The notes: generated from the sequence alone by a model not told the origin. Shown: positions 53,093 to 63,629, counted from the stretch's first letter. The stretch: DNA of 64,000 nucleotides from Pterois miles (GCA_947000775.1 CAMQGK010000567.1:17251501-17315500), one strand, 5' to 3'. Numbers and translations: made by a program.

Positions 53093-53640
53093 GCTGTCAG
53101 CCGATTGCAGTATTTCATAGTGATTAATTGTGCATGTTTTATCTGTTCAAAATGTGCCTTAAAAGGAGATTTGTCAAGTATGTAATACTCTTATCAACAG
53201 GGGAGTGGGCAAATATGCTGCTTTATGCAAATATATGAATATAATTATTATTGGAAGTCAATTAACAACATAAAACAATGACAAATATAGTCCAAAGCCC
53301 TCATTTAGCATAAAAATATGCTCAAATCATAACATGGCAAACTGCAGCCCAACAGGCAACAACAGCTGTCAGTGTGCTGACTTGACTATGACTGATCCAA
53401 AACTGCTTGTGATTATCATAAAGTGGGCATGTCTGTATATCTTGAGGCCAGAGGTCAAGAGACCTTTTGAAAATGGACATGCCAGTTTTTCATCAAATTT
53501 AGTGTTAAGTGTATGAGTGTTATTTAGCCTCCTTTGACAAACTACAGCTTCAAAAAGTTCAAAAGTTGCGTTAATGCATCAAAGAAATTAGTGCCGTTAA
53601 AACAAATTTGTGTTTTGCACTAACTTTCACAGCCCAACTT
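53093..53640 (+). mobile_element. GGGCTGTCA-type element (family C), copy 2
   Basis: Begins AGGGCTGTCAGCCGATT and ends AACTTTCACAGCCCA, giving short inverted ends GGGCTGT/ACAGCCC. Body words are the same as in the 36735 copy, but uninterrupted. No coding frame. Confidence 0.75.
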
Positions 53641-54609
53641 AACAGTAACGTTGGTCGAGAGGACTGTTTGCCTGTGGTTGAGGACTGTGGTTCTTTATGT
53701 AGAGAGACAATAAGCCAGCAACCACATTTATCTAGATGACATAGCAGCAAACATAGAAAGTAAGTTTCATATCATCAGAATAGTTAAAATCAGCAACAAC
53801 ATATTGTAAATGGATCATGTGTATATTTTAATCTTAAACCTGATGAAATGGCCTCTGATGAGGTGAAGTCATGAAACTGAACACAGCAAAACTTATCTTC
53901 TGTTGTTTTCACGTCTGTTTTTTTGCAAACACACAAGGTGAAGACAAGTAACAGCAAGTCTATCAAAATTAAAACATGTCTTATAACTCTTCATTATTAC
54001 AACATGGTTTATTATCCCAGCATATTCATGAAGATGCTGCCCTGATGAAGACGTGAGATGAAATGTTTACTAGATCTAATTCTTTAGACTAAATGTTGAG
54101 CAGTCCTTAACCGTGTCACATTTTCATTGTTTAGGTGATAATGTAGCATATCGGAAATGAGTATAAACTACTTTTATACTCAGCTTTTAACCCACAATGG
54201 ACCTGTTGTTGTCTTTTTTAGGGGGTACTGGGGTCTTTAGTGGGAGATAGCAGGTCAACAGTAGATGTGGTGTACATCATCTGAAAGCTGGGAACCTGAA
54301 GGTCAATATGAGATGCAGCTTAACACTGAGTATCAAGTTCTTCTAGTCATAAATCATAAATAAACATGAATTAATTCATTAGTTAAAACAAGAGAGCATT
54401 ATGAAGGAAGTATATGATAATCATCCCCACGCTCTATTATATGTCATGAATTGTTGCAGCAATTTTTGGGTTGATACTATGTTACACAGGATTGGTGTTA
54501 ATTTTAACCATTTTTTTTTCATTTGAAGATTGATAAAAATGATCATTGATACCCAATTTATGTAATTCAAGACTGCTTAGGGACCCCAGTAAAAAATATA
54601 TTTAAAAAA

Positions 54610-54900
54610 ACTGCATGATTTTTGCCCCAAACTGCTTGTGATTATCATAAAGTGGGCATGTCTATAAAGGGGAGACTTGTGGGTACCCAGAGAACCCATT
54701 TACATTCACATATCATTTTCAAAGGGGTCCCTTGACCCAGAGGTCAAGGGACCCCTTTGAAAATGGCCATGACAGTTTTTCATCGCCAGAATTTAGCTCA
54801 ACTTCGGAGCATTATTTAGCTAACGTGATATTGTTGGCACCGATGGATGCCTTCAGGTTTCTAGCTTCATGAGATAAAACTGAACCTGCTACAGCCTCTG
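54610..54900 (+). mobile_element. GGGCTGTCA-type element (family C), left-truncated copy 3
   Basis: Starts inside the family at GCCCCAAACTGCTTGTGATT and runs through ATGACAGTTTTTCATCGCC to TAAAACTGAACCTGCTACAG. It carries a local palindrome absent from the other copies (54716-54763). Confidence 0.7.
54716..54763. repeat. Perfect 22-bp palindrome with 4-bp spacer
   Basis: Arms 54716-54737 and 54742-54763 are exact reverse complements around the spacer CAGA. Sister copies have only the right arm. Confidence 0.95.
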
Positions 54901-55090
54901 AAAGGCAGTGAGGTCAGTCTCAGAGATTGACAGGGATTTTACATCCACATTGGGTGAACAGTGTATGAGTTTTAGCCCTATTTACACACATTCTCCACAT
55001 TGTTTTGGTTGGTGATAATATAGAAGGAGAGTGATGCTAAATAACTTAATCTCCTGTTTTGCAGGGAGAGTTTCCTGTCTCACCGCAGGA

Positions 55091-55303
55091 ATGCCAGGTG
55101 TAGACTACGGGGAGTTCGGGGGCAGCCTCCCCGCCATCGCCTCCCTGAACGCTTCCTACTCCACGACGCTGTCCCTGCCTTCCCCCTACCTGTTGGTGCC
55201 GCCCGCAGAGCGCAAGGTCATCTCTGACGTCCGCCGCACCTTCTGTCTCTTTGTGACGTTCGACCTGCTCTTCATCTCCCTGCTGTGGATCATCGAGCTG
55301 AAC
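55091..55303 (+). CDS. stard3: stard3 coding exon 1
   Basis: Residues 1-71, including SDVRRTFCLFVTFDLLFISL, the first membrane span, nearly identical to human. The exon itself begins at 55065 with 26 bases of 5' UTR. Confidence 0.95.
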
Positions 55304-58300
55304 GTGAGTGGTCATTTGGGCTCAAGAGACATGAAGTTTTGTAGACACGATTTATGTGATGGGTAAGACTCTGGTGTGCTCTGTTCTCGTGCAGATCTCC
55401 AGCTCAATCTGGGACAGCTTAAAAAATGAGGTCGTCCTTTATAACTACAGATCCTCCTTCTTTGACATCTTTGTAAGTGAATCCAAGTCTATATGAGTTT
55501 CTTTTGATTTCAGTGTAGCATAACATCATGATCTTGTAATTCATTCTCCTTTTATTTGTCTAGCATTTCACAGAGACCAGGCTGATATTGTTTTATAGCC
55601 TAATGCATAGTATCTGAATGAGCTGTCACACATCTGTATTTATTGACACAAGAAGAGGAAATGTTAACATGTCTGAACCTCTGAACCACATCATGGCATT
55701 AAACGCCCGAAGTCACTTTCCTTTCCTGTTCCTTCCTGCTGGTCTCAGCTCCTTGCCGTGTTTCGTTTCCTTTGTCTACAAGTGGGTTACGCTGCCTTTC
55801 GGTTGAAGCACTGGTGGGTCATTGCGGTAAGTGAGTTCAGCCACAGTGAAACACACACTGTTGAAATAATGTTATATATCTTATGAGCAAATCTGGGTAT
55901 TAATCATAACGTTTCATTTTAATCCTCCACAGGTTACCACTCTTGTGACCAGCGTCTTCCTGGTTGTTAAGGTCATCGTATCCAGTGTGAGTGTCCCCCC
56001 TACATGTTACAGTCACAGCAGCTGAAACCACAGAGATCTTTTCACTTCTGCTTTTATACCAGTAATAAAAGCTGTATGACCGGACCGTGATCTGATAAGA
56101 GTGTATGACTTTATTGACGTTTTTACAGCTCTGTTAGCTTTTTATATCCAACAGTGAGGAAGTAAACCAACAAAAAATACAACTACGACTTCTTGTAATG
56201 ATACGCCTAGCACTTTTAATACCCCGCAGCTTCAGGGTGACATGGTTTCTGTCTCTACCCAGCTCCTGTCCCAGAATGCCTTTGGTTATGTGATACCCAT
56301 CACTTCGTTTGTGGTGGCCTGGCTGGAGACTTGGTTCCTCGACTTCAAGGTGCTCACTCAGGAGGCAGACGATGAGAGAGGTGAGAAGAAGATTCCTGGC
56401 AAGTTTGAACACGACTGTTCTCCTTTCTTAAACTATTTATCTCCTTTTTGACATCAGCCTACCTGGCGGCGGTGAATGCAGCCTGTGAACGAGCCCCCAT
56501 GATCTACCCCCGGGCTGTTTCAGACGGACAGTTTTACTCTCCACCTGAATCTGTGGCAGGTGATGTGTGCTCATCTCTGTAGATCAGTTCTTGTTTAATC
56601 GGCCTTAAGTCCAGTCTGTGAGTGTGCACCGTAGTGGGTTCATTCTCTCCAGGATGTTTGTACATTTATTATATCAGAAAAAGAAAACACCTTCACAGGA
56701 CTCCCTGCCACTACGATTCGATTCTACTTGGATATTCGTCAGCTGGAAATGTTAGGAAAGTGGAAACCACACTCTTATAAACTGGGGCTGTCAGAGTTAA
56801 CATGATAGTAACGCGTTGGCACAAACTTTTTTTTTTCGCACCACTAATTTCTTTAACACAGTAACACAACTTGTGATTTTGTAAGTTCTAGCAGCTCAGT
56901 TTTAAAGCTAGAGTGAAGATACTGGTATCGTATAAAACTAGGAAACCTGAAGAGTCCATCAGTTCCAACCATGTCCTGCTAGCTTGTATTGAAGAAGGTT
57001 AAATACCACTCCAAACTTGTGCTAAATTTTGGCAAGGAAAAACTGGCATGGTCATTTTCAATGGGGTCCGTTGACCTCTGACTTCAAGATATGTGAATGT
57101 AAATGGGTTCTATGGGTACCCACGAGTCTCCCCTTTACAGACCTGCCCACTTTATGATAATCAAATGCAGTTTGGGGCAAGTCATAGTCAAGTCAACACA
57201 CTGACACAGTGACAGCCGTTGTAGCCTGTTGGGCTGCAGTTTGCCATGTTATGATATGAGCATATTTGTTCTGCTATATACAGTACCTGTGAGGTTTTCT
57301 GGAAAATATTTGTCACTGTTTTGTTTTGTTAATTGATTCCAATAATGGATATATACATACATTTGCATAAAGCAACATATTTGCCCACTCCCATATTGAT
57401 AAGAGTATTAAATACTTGACAGCCCTTCCTTTAAGGTACATTTTGAACAGATCAAAAAATGTGCAATTAATTTCAATTTTTTAAAATTGATTGACAGCCC
57501 TAATATTTATACATACAGCACATCAATAGGCAAACAAACTCTATGGTGTCTGGTGTGATTCATCCAAAACACCAGCATGACGAAACATCCCCAAACAATA
57601 GCTCAATGAAGTACAGAGAAAAAGTACATAAAAACAATAAGACCATATTTCTAAATTTCAGACATGTTATTTATGTCATCTTCATTGTCCCATATATCTG
57701 AACATACACCTATATTTATGTTGCATTAAGTTAGAGGAAAAGGGAAAAAGAAATCTTGAATACATGTGTGTCATCATAAAGCTTGTTTGCCAATTAGTGT
57801 GCTGAACATTTCGACCTGATGAAGATCCAAGTAGGATCGAAAGATAGTCAGTAAAAATTGTGGCAGGGAGTAGTGTGCATGCATTACCTTTTTCTTTACT
57901 GATACCGTTAACAGCACCTACGTGATGTGCAGATGATTAATCTTCAACATTTATGGTTTGAGCAACAATTTGATTTCTGGCTCTGAACTTGTGTCTGCAG
58001 GATCTGAAGAGGATCTGGATGAGGAGGGTCTTGGACGCAGAGCTGTCACAACACAGGTAGCCGCATCAGTCCGAGGAGTCTTCACGCTCCTTACCTGATC
58101 ACGACTGACGGTTTTCTCTTGTTCTAGGAGAAGGAGTACGTCAGACAGGGTCGGGAGGCCATGTCTGTGGTGGAACAGATCCTAGCCCAGGAGGACAACT
58201 GGAAGTTTGAAAAAAACAACGTGAGTGTGGCTTAGCTTGAACATGTTTGATTTATCCAACAGAGACGTGTTTCCTCTTCCCCTCTGGTTGGATTACAGGC

Positions 58301-61300
58301 AGAACTAAAATGCTTAAACGTATCTGAGGGACTGACAAAGGACTGAAGCGTCACTGCTGATTAGTCGATAACTTGTTTATTTTGGTCTCAATCGACTAAG
58401 AAGTCTTTAGTCGGTTAGTCATTTTTTATGCTTTTTTTATGCTTAATAACTTATTTCAGTATAAAAAGCGTATTAACTTATAAAGTTATGAGCACATATC
58501 TGGTAAACACAAGATTTAAAGTGATGCTTTTGTGTGATTCTTTGTGGTGAAACTCAGTATTACAGATGCGTCGATGAGATTAACTAATCGATTATTCGAC
58601 CAAGACTTTCTTTGCTAGTATGCTGTAATTCAGCTGATAAGTAACAAGAAATTGCAAAACAGAAATGCCAAAATAAGTTTGAGGTCCAAAACAATATAAT
58701 TATTACACAGTTTGTCCTCCATAGAGCATTATAAATTGATTTTTACACTGTAAAATGCTTCACATGCATCTTTGTCCCAATTTGTTTTTGTGACAAAGAC
58801 ACAATTTTAAGGGATTTGTGTCAAGACTGTTAGTTTAGGCTGCAACGATTAATCGATTAGTTGTCAACTATTAAATGAATTGCCAACTATTTTAAGTAAT
58901 TTTTTAAGAAAAAAATCTTCTCAGATTTCTTAAATGTGAGTATTTTCTGGTTTCTTTACTCCTCTATGACCATAAACTGAATATCTTTGAGGTGTGGACA
59001 AAACAAGATATTTGATGATGTTATCTTAGGCTTTGGGAAACACGATCAACATTTTTCACCATTTTCTGACCAAATAACTAACTGATTAATCAGTGAATTA
59101 ATTATGGATGGAGCTGTTGTGGATGATGCGACATATTTGCTCTACAGTTAATTAGATATTTTGTACACGGTTCTTTTCTAATGAGAAAAGCAAAGCTAAA
59201 AGTTTAAGTGAGATATTTGATACTCTGAAATGTCTGTGAAACCACATATTTTAGCAACACCCAACTATGAACCCAACTCTTGCCGTATCACATTGTTCAC
59301 CACAGGAATGCTTTCAGTCTATTCATAGTTTGTTTTTTCTGAATCTGAAATCTTTAAACAAAAATGAAAGCAAAAGCATCCTGACACTAACAGTACTTTG
59401 TCTCGTGTCAGGACATGGGAGACTCTGTCTACACTCTGGAGATTCCCTTCCATGGAAAGACTTTCATTCTGAAGGTACAGCAGCACTTAGTGTTTTTATA
59501 CGTTATGAAACTGTGTCTCAATAAGACACGTGATCCAAATGAATCATATTTAGTCCCATGATATTGTATTTATTCATTGTGTGTAGACACGTCATATAGT
59601 AGCTGATGTCTGAGCTATTTCACATGAATATTTACGAATTTTTAAACTATTAACATTGTTTTTTCAGGCTATTTAAAGGGATAGTTTGGGTGTTTTGAAG
59701 TGGGGTTGTATGAGGTACTTATTCATAATCAGTGTACATTATTACCTACAGTAGATGATATGTACCGCTGTGGACGAGGCCGACGGCAGACCATGTTTTA
59801 TCAGTTTAATTGTACACTATGTTTAGAATAATTCGCCGTGGCACAGCTATGCAGTCTGTGTTTGTGACTGGGAACTGAGGCCGTTATCTGTGCTCTCACC
59901 AAAGCAACCAGACTCCATTGAGGGGGAAAAAAAAATAAATTGTAATTTTGCCTTGTATAATACAGGAGTTGCTGCTCTGTCGCTGCATCGATCAGTTAGT
60001 TTGTTTGTGCTGTTGTGTGACTTTGGTTAGTTTGGATTCAACAAAGTCACACAACAGCACAAACTAACAGATCAAGGCAGCGGTAGACCAGCAACCCCCC
60101 TTGTTCTGCAAGGTTTCCAATGGAGTCTGCCGGATTTGCCAGAGTATTGGTTGGATGCAACAGCTACAGTTCCCCATTGGAAAGGACTGTCTGACGGCAG
60201 GATAAAGCGGTGAAAATATTCAAAATATAGCATACACTTAAACTGAAAATGATTCTTTTAGATGGCTACGATACGTTTTGCTGCCAACGACGTCCACAAC
60301 AGTACATTACTTTGCTTCTGTACGGTAACTCCTGTCTGTTTCTCCAAAATGGGCATTTTATGTTTAGGACTGATTTGTTTCCCATTACTACATTATTGTA
60401 GCTGTAATAGTAAAAAGTAGGCCAGGCTGTAAATTAGTGCAGCTTTCACAATCCTTTTTAACACGCTGCCATAACTGAATTAAGTACACACTGCAGCTGA
60501 TGGGTATGTATGTATTTACAACCTCTAGAGGGCATAGTGATGAAATAACTGAGACTAATGTGGTGTTAAATTAAATTAGTTATTAAAGAGACTTCCTGGT
60601 GCTTCAGAGTAACTGGAGTCATGCTGTAAAGGAGTCCTTATAGCGTGGGTAATTTCCCGGAGAGGAATTCACTGGAAGCCTGCTATGTATATAACTGAGG
60701 GCTATTTGAGACGCTCTGTTTTCCAAGGGCTTACCACTGTCACTTAAGGGGTTATTGCTGTAAATCATGAACACGGCTTGGTTGTAACCAACACAGATAT
60801 ATATTTATTTTACTTTTAGACACACTTCTGCTGTTTAAATTACATACTGTGTGTTGAGTCATGTTTTTTTTTTCCTCTCTAGAACAGCAGGCATCAACAG
60901 CATGTTGTTTCAGCAAATGATCCTCAGAGACAGAAACTATGAAGAGCATAAATACACAGAGGCTACGCTTGAAAAGGCTGTTTTGCTTTAGAAGGTTCCT
61001 AACAGTGATCCTGAAGTATGTAAATGGCAGCAATGATAAGAGCTGCTCGAATCCTCTCCATGTTAAGAAAAGGTGCTTCAGTGCTTCCTTTCGTAGCTCC
61101 TTTAGCACAGGATACACTGGCTCATCCTTCACCGAAGGAAAGGAGATAATGTCGTCCCACAATTCCTCACGGTCACAACATTTAAAATGATGCACCATTG
61201 TGTGTCAACAGGGAAGACAGCAGAAAGCACAGCTGGTGCCCATTTATCGATACTGCAGAAAATGAGTATTGAATCTGTTCTGTGTTCAGTAACAATATGT

Positions 61301-61365
61301 ATTGATACTGAATATTTTAACACTAATAGGAAGATATTGTTGTATATTATTTTTTTATATATATA

Positions 61366-61442
<77 letters not shown>

Positions 61443-63402
61443 GTGGTTCTACCCCTTCTCCATTACTCAAACAAATAACTCAATATTTATCATATGAAAT
61501 TCTGTGATTGGTAGCCTATATTCCTTTTTTATTTCAGTTCAAACCTTGGTAATGAAATGATATTTTTCCCAGGGTTGTCCACGTTTAAGATAATATCATC
61601 CTTAGTTAAGTTATCCTTAATTAGTTCCACTGTGGGGACATTTTCAGCGTTACAGCAGCAAAGAGGACAGTGCAATAACAAGAAGCATCAGTTAAAAAAG
61701 GCCTATAATAAATAGGAATAGGAAGTGTTGAACAGTTTCATTGATTTTGCACAAGTGAATTGTCAGTTTTGATATGCGTGGGTTACTGGCTGATTGTTAA
61801 CAGCAGCAGGAAGTGACAGCAGCAGGAAGGAAGGAGCTGTGGTATTGTGGTATGTGGAGCAGCTAGCTAGTTAGCTCTGAAAGGCTGAGGGCTTGTGAGT
61901 CCACTGTCATAAAAAGTGACATGAAATAAAAGTGTAATTGGGGTAAAAGCCCACTATAATATTAGTTTGAGAAAGAGCATGTTGAAATGCTGCACTATGA
62001 AAAGTTTCATTGTTTGTGTTCAGGCCTTTATGCAGTGTCCTGCTGAGCTTGTGTATCAGGAGGTGATTCTGCAGCCAGAGAAGATGGTCCAGTGGAACCG
62101 AACCGTTTCCGCCTGCCAGGTGATAACTTTTCACTCATCTTTCTGAACACTTTTCATGGTTTGGTGGTGTCAGTTTCCAAGGGCCTGTGTCCATCAAAAA
62201 TCTGAAAACACTAGGCGTTTTTCTGAAAACGCTCAGCTGGGAGCAGTTGAGAGCCGTTTGGAGGCGCATTGTTTTCTCAGCTGAGACATTTTGATTGTGT
62301 CTGGTTGCTATGATACAGAGTATCCGAAGAAGTAAACATAGTGGCACAAGGTAGAGAGCTTGCCCCACTGATGTGACTTGTTCTGAATGAAGGGAAGGCT
62401 GAGGCACGTAGGGGGAGAGGATGGAGCCGCCGATCTATGAGGGTTCATGAGATTTTGAGGAAACATCCAGGCTAGTTCAGCCGTTCGGTTTAGATTCAGA
62501 ACAAATTTATTATCCCACATGGGGAAATTGCTTTAGCCCAGTGCTCCAGATATGAGGACCACATAAAGTCCACAGTAAAAACAATAAATACAATAGCATA
62601 ACATACACAGTAAGACCACAACATACTCATAATAATAAACACATTTGATCACGTCTTTGTGGTTGGTGACAAGCATGCCGTTTTGACCAAAGTTGACCAT
62701 TTTTCAACCTGAAAAAAATGCTAAACATGCAGCACTCAGTGCAGAATAGACCCTCAGCGCCGTGTCATGCTGTTGCCGTTTTACAATAGTGTAAATACAT
62801 GGTGCTCACATCGCAAAGCATTAAAAAATACACTCAGGCTTCAGGAAAAACACTAACGGTGCTTTCTGCCTTCTCAGATCCTTCAGAGGGTTGACGACAA
62901 CACTCTGGTGTCATACGACGTCTCCTCTGGAGCAGCTGGGGGAGTTGTGTCTGCAAGGTACATCAGCTCATCAGCCTTCAATATGTGTCTGCCTCGTCTC
63001 TGTCGTCTTCTTCCTGTTCCTCTTCCTTTTCTTATTCTGGTGTGGGCTGCAGGTCTGAAATAAAGTAAATTGACTGACCGATTGATTTTTCTTCCTTTAG
63101 GGACTTTGTTAATGTTCGGCGAGTGGAACGCAAACGAGACTGCTACTTGTCTGCTGGCATGGCAACTGACCACGACGCCAAACCTCCGATCGGTCGCTAT
63201 GTCAGGTCAGACCATGAACACCGTATTGGTTTGACAAAAGTGCAGTTGTCTTAGTATCGTTCCTTTAACTTCTCTGTCTTATCTTCTAACTTTTGTTGTG
63301 GGCCTCAGAGGAGAGAATGGTCCAGGAGGATTTGTGGTTCTTAAATCCAGCAGCAACCCGTCCGTCTGTACCTTCATCTGGGTCCTCAACACTGACTTGA
63401 AG
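55091..63402 (+). CDS. stard3: STARD3 (MLN64), late-endosomal cholesterol-transfer protein; 13 coding exons, 3' end outside window
   Basis: Exons: 55091-55303, 55395-55472, 55749-55826, 55933-55986, 56263-56380, 56458-56559, 58001-58056, 58128-58220, 59412-59474, 62024-62119, 62878-62957, 63101-63205, 63309-63402; all GT-AG with matching phases, giving 410 residues. Human STARD3 has 445; about 34 C-terminal residues are missing past 63402. Seen: MENTAL domain (about 45-170) with four membrane spans (51-70, about 93-114, 119-139, 147-167); phospho-FFAT-type QFYSPPE (205-211) for binding ER VAP proteins; START domain from about residue 231, with Asp331 and Arg350 matching the human Asp332/Arg351 cavity pair. 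Family role: tethers late endosomes to the ER and moves cholesterol between them. The start at 55091 is the first in-frame ATG after the acceptor at 55064 and fits the human N-terminal length. An upstream non-coding exon is probable. Confidence 0.96.
55395..55472 (+). CDS. stard3: stard3 coding exon 2
   Basis: 26 residues, ISSSIWDSLKNEVVLYNYRS then SFFDIF; the lumenal loop and start of membrane span 2. Donor GTAAGT. Confidence 0.95.
55749..55826 (+). CDS. stard3: stard3 coding exon 3
   Basis: 26 residues, LLAVFRFLCLQVGYAAFRLK then HWWVIA; membrane span 2 and start of span 3. Donor GTAAGT. Confidence 0.95.
55933..55986 (+). CDS. stard3: stard3 coding exon 4
   Basis: 18 residues VTTLVTSVFLVVKVIVSS; membrane span 3. 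Donor GTGAGT. Confidence 0.95.
56263..56380 (+). CDS. stard3: stard3 coding exon 5
   Basis: Encodes LLSQNAFGYVIPITSFVVAW and LETWFLDFKVLTQEADDER; membrane span 4 and the conserved ETWFLDFKVL end of the MENTAL domain. Leaves phase 1. Confidence 0.95.
56458..56559 (+). CDS. stard3: stard3 coding exon 6 (FFAT region)
   Basis: Encodes YLAAVNAACERAPMIYPRAV, then SDGQFYSPPESVA. QFYSPPES keeps the serine (208) at the position phosphorylated in human phospho-FFAT (Ser209). Phase 1 at both ends. Confidence 0.94.
56665..56760 (-). mobile_element. Inverted partner of the hammerhead-bearing end
   Basis: On the minus strand this reads AACATTTCCAGCTGACGAAT and then the ATCCAAGTAGAATCGAA and GTGGCAGGGAGT words of 57805-57880. 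The catalytic CTGATGA is degraded to CTGACGA here. Confidence 0.6.
56782..57503 (-). mobile_element. GGGCTGTCA-type element (family C), copy 4, inverted
   Basis: Bounded by GGGCTGTCAGAGTTAACA on the left and ATTGATTGACAGCCCT on the right. The body is the reverse complement of the other copies (CCACTTTATGATAATCA, AAACTGGCATGGTCATTTTC). Has an extra TTGACAGCCC word at about 57418. Confidence 0.75.
57800..57905 (+). mobile_element. Penelope-like terminal fragment with hammerhead core
   Basis: Contains GACCTGATGAAGATCC, AAGTAGGATCGAAAG and GTGGCAGGGAGTAGTG. The inverse of this sequence is at 56665-56760, giving a 1.2 kb structure with inverted ends. Confidence 0.55.
57816..57842 (+). ncRNA. Hammerhead-ribozyme-like core
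   Basis: CTGATGA, then the perfect 5-bp stem GATCC/GGATC with loop AAGTA, then GAAA. The core layout is exact. Flanking stems I and III were not convincingly found. Confidence 0.4.
58001..58056 (+). CDS. stard3: stard3 coding exon 7
   Basis: Encodes SEEDLDEEGLGRRAVTTQ, the acidic linker between the FFAT motif and START domain. Starts in phase 1, ends in phase 0. Confidence 0.92.
58128..58220 (+). CDS. stard3: stard3 coding exon 8
   Basis: Encodes EKEYVRQGREAMSVVEQILA then QEDNWKFEKNN; first helix of the START domain, matching human EREYIRQGKEA and EENWKFEKNN. Confidence 0.95.
58340..58610. mobile_element. Dispersed repeat (family D), copy 2
   Basis: Matches 22196-22445. Left part carries GATTAGTCGATAAC and GTCTTTAGTCGGTTAGTC; right part AACTAATCGATTATTCGACC. 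Confidence 0.55.
58838..59120. mobile_element. hAT-like MITE fragment (family B), copy 3
   Basis: Starts AGGCTGCAACGATTAATCGA and ends TAATTATGGATGGAGCTGTT. Contains TTTCTTTACTCCTCTATGAC and AAACTGAATATCTTTGAG, typical of this widespread fish family. Confidence 0.65.
59412..59474 (+). CDS. stard3: stard3 coding exon 9
   Basis: 21 residues ending EIPFHGKTFILK, matching human EVPFHGKTFILK. Phase 0 at both ends. Confidence 0.95.
59677..60345. mobile_element. MITE (family A), copy 3, right end truncated
   Basis: TTAA at 59673-59676, then AGGGATAGTTTGGGTGTTTT and GTGGGGTTGTATGAGGTAC. The matching right terminus is absent; similarity to copy 2 fades after CTCCTGTCTGTTTCTCC. It contains a long internal hairpin at 59990-60073. 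Confidence 0.7.
59990..60073. repeat. Long imperfect hairpin inside the MITE
   Basis: Arms around GTGCTGTTGTGTGACTTTG and CAAAGTCACACAACAGCAC are perfectly complementary and extend outward through GTTAGTTT/AAACTAAC to GATC ends, with one 4-base insertion and one mismatch. Confidence 0.9.
60752..61198 (-). CDS. Unrecognised 148-codon frame, probably transposon debris
   Basis: Starts MVHHFKCCDREELWDDIISF. The first 70 or so residues look protein-like and the remainder looks random. I do not recognise the family. In the frame next to it, MERIRAALIIAAIYILQ resembles the short hydrophobic start seen in fish Harbinger-type nucleases, from memory only. Lying antisense within a stard3 intron, it is best read as a possible decayed mobile-element fragment. 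Confidence 0.15.
   Translation of the reverse strand: MVHHFKCCDREELWDDIISFPSVKDEPVYPVLKELRKEALKHLFLTWRGFEQLLSLLPFTYFRITVRNLLKQNSLFKRSLCVFMLFIVSVSEDHLLKQHAVDACCSREEKKNMTQHTVCNLNSRSVSKSKINIYLCWLQPSRVHDLQQ
61357..61440. repeat. (TA)n microsatellite
   Basis: About 80 bases of TA with one TTA phase break, in stard3 intron 9. Confidence 0.95.
62024..62119 (+). CDS. stard3: stard3 coding exon 10
   Basis: Encodes AFMQCPAELVYQEVILQPEK and MVQWNRTVSACQ; matches human CPAELVYQEVILQPERM. Donor GTGATA. Confidence 0.95.
62120..62877 (+). other. stard3: stard3 intron 10
   Basis: 758 bp. Positions 62480-62660 (TTTATTATCCCACATGGGG and A-rich continuation) resemble a fish retroelement tail. No exon seen. 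Confidence 0.75.
62878..62957 (+). CDS. stard3: stard3 coding exon 11
   Basis: Encodes ILQRVDDNTLVSYDVSSGAA and GGVVSA plus two bases of an Arg codon. Includes Asp331, equivalent to the human cholesterol-cavity Asp332. Confidence 0.95.
63101..63205 (+). CDS. stard3: stard3 coding exon 12
   Basis: Encodes DFVNVRRVERKRDCYLSAGM and ATDHDAKPPIGRYV. Includes Arg350, the counterpart of human Arg351. Confidence 0.95.
63309..63402 (+). CDS. stard3: stard3 coding exon 13
   Basis: Encodes GENGPGGFVVLKSSSNPSVC and TFIWVLNTDLK. It ends in phase 0 at GTGAGA; human continues with one further exon starting GRLPRYLI, which is not found before the window end. Confidence 0.95.
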
Positions 63403-63629
63403 GTGAGAAGATGCACGCTGCAGTTAATTTGCCATTTTCAGTAGAGGCAAGATGGGGTTATCTTTACCTTAAAAATTTGTAAATTGATTGGTCTGTGGTC
63501 TGGCTTCCTGGACACAAATGCATTACTTGAAGCCTGACAAGATGGATTTTCGTGTGATCTCATGATTCTGGGGCTGGGGTTTCGTTACTCTTTAATATAA
63601 TACCATTATAGTTGTTGAGATATCTCTTT

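Larger units (their letters stand above)
52127..55064 (+). other. stard3: stard3 5' intron
   Basis: Contains two family C elements (53093-53640 and 54610-54900) and otherwise AT-rich DNA (52.6-53.0 and 53.65-54.6 kb) in which I see no gene. Acceptor TTTTGCAG at 55057-55064. Confidence 0.5.
56560..58000 (+). other. stard3: stard3 intron 6 with a nested element pair
   Basis: Holds a family C element (56782-57503, minus) bracketed by two inverted copies of a Penelope/hammerhead-type end (56665-56760 and 57800-57905). Confidence 0.8.
58221..59411 (+). other. stard3: stard3 intron 8
   Basis: 1.2 kb intron, mostly repeat: family D copy 2 (58340-58610) and family B copy 3 (58838-59120). Nothing else identified. 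Confidence 0.8.
59475..62023 (+). other. stard3: stard3 intron 9
   Basis: 2.5 kb intron. Contains family A MITE copy 3 (59677 to about 60345), an unrecognised minus-strand frame (60752-61198), and a TA microsatellite (61357-61440). The rest is AT-rich without recognisable content. Confidence 0.8.

Noticed and set aside
53856..53880. CTGATGA with a following GAAAC
   Set aside because: Only a weak 4-bp stem with a wobble pair; could be chance.
54042..54064. CTGATGA...GAAA pair resembling a hammerhead core
   Set aside because: The sequence between the two motifs does not form stem II, so it is at best a decayed copy.
60880..61190. Possible Harbinger-type nuclease remnant on the minus strand
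   Set aside because: Only about 17 residues in one frame look similar, followed by stops; too little to name the element.
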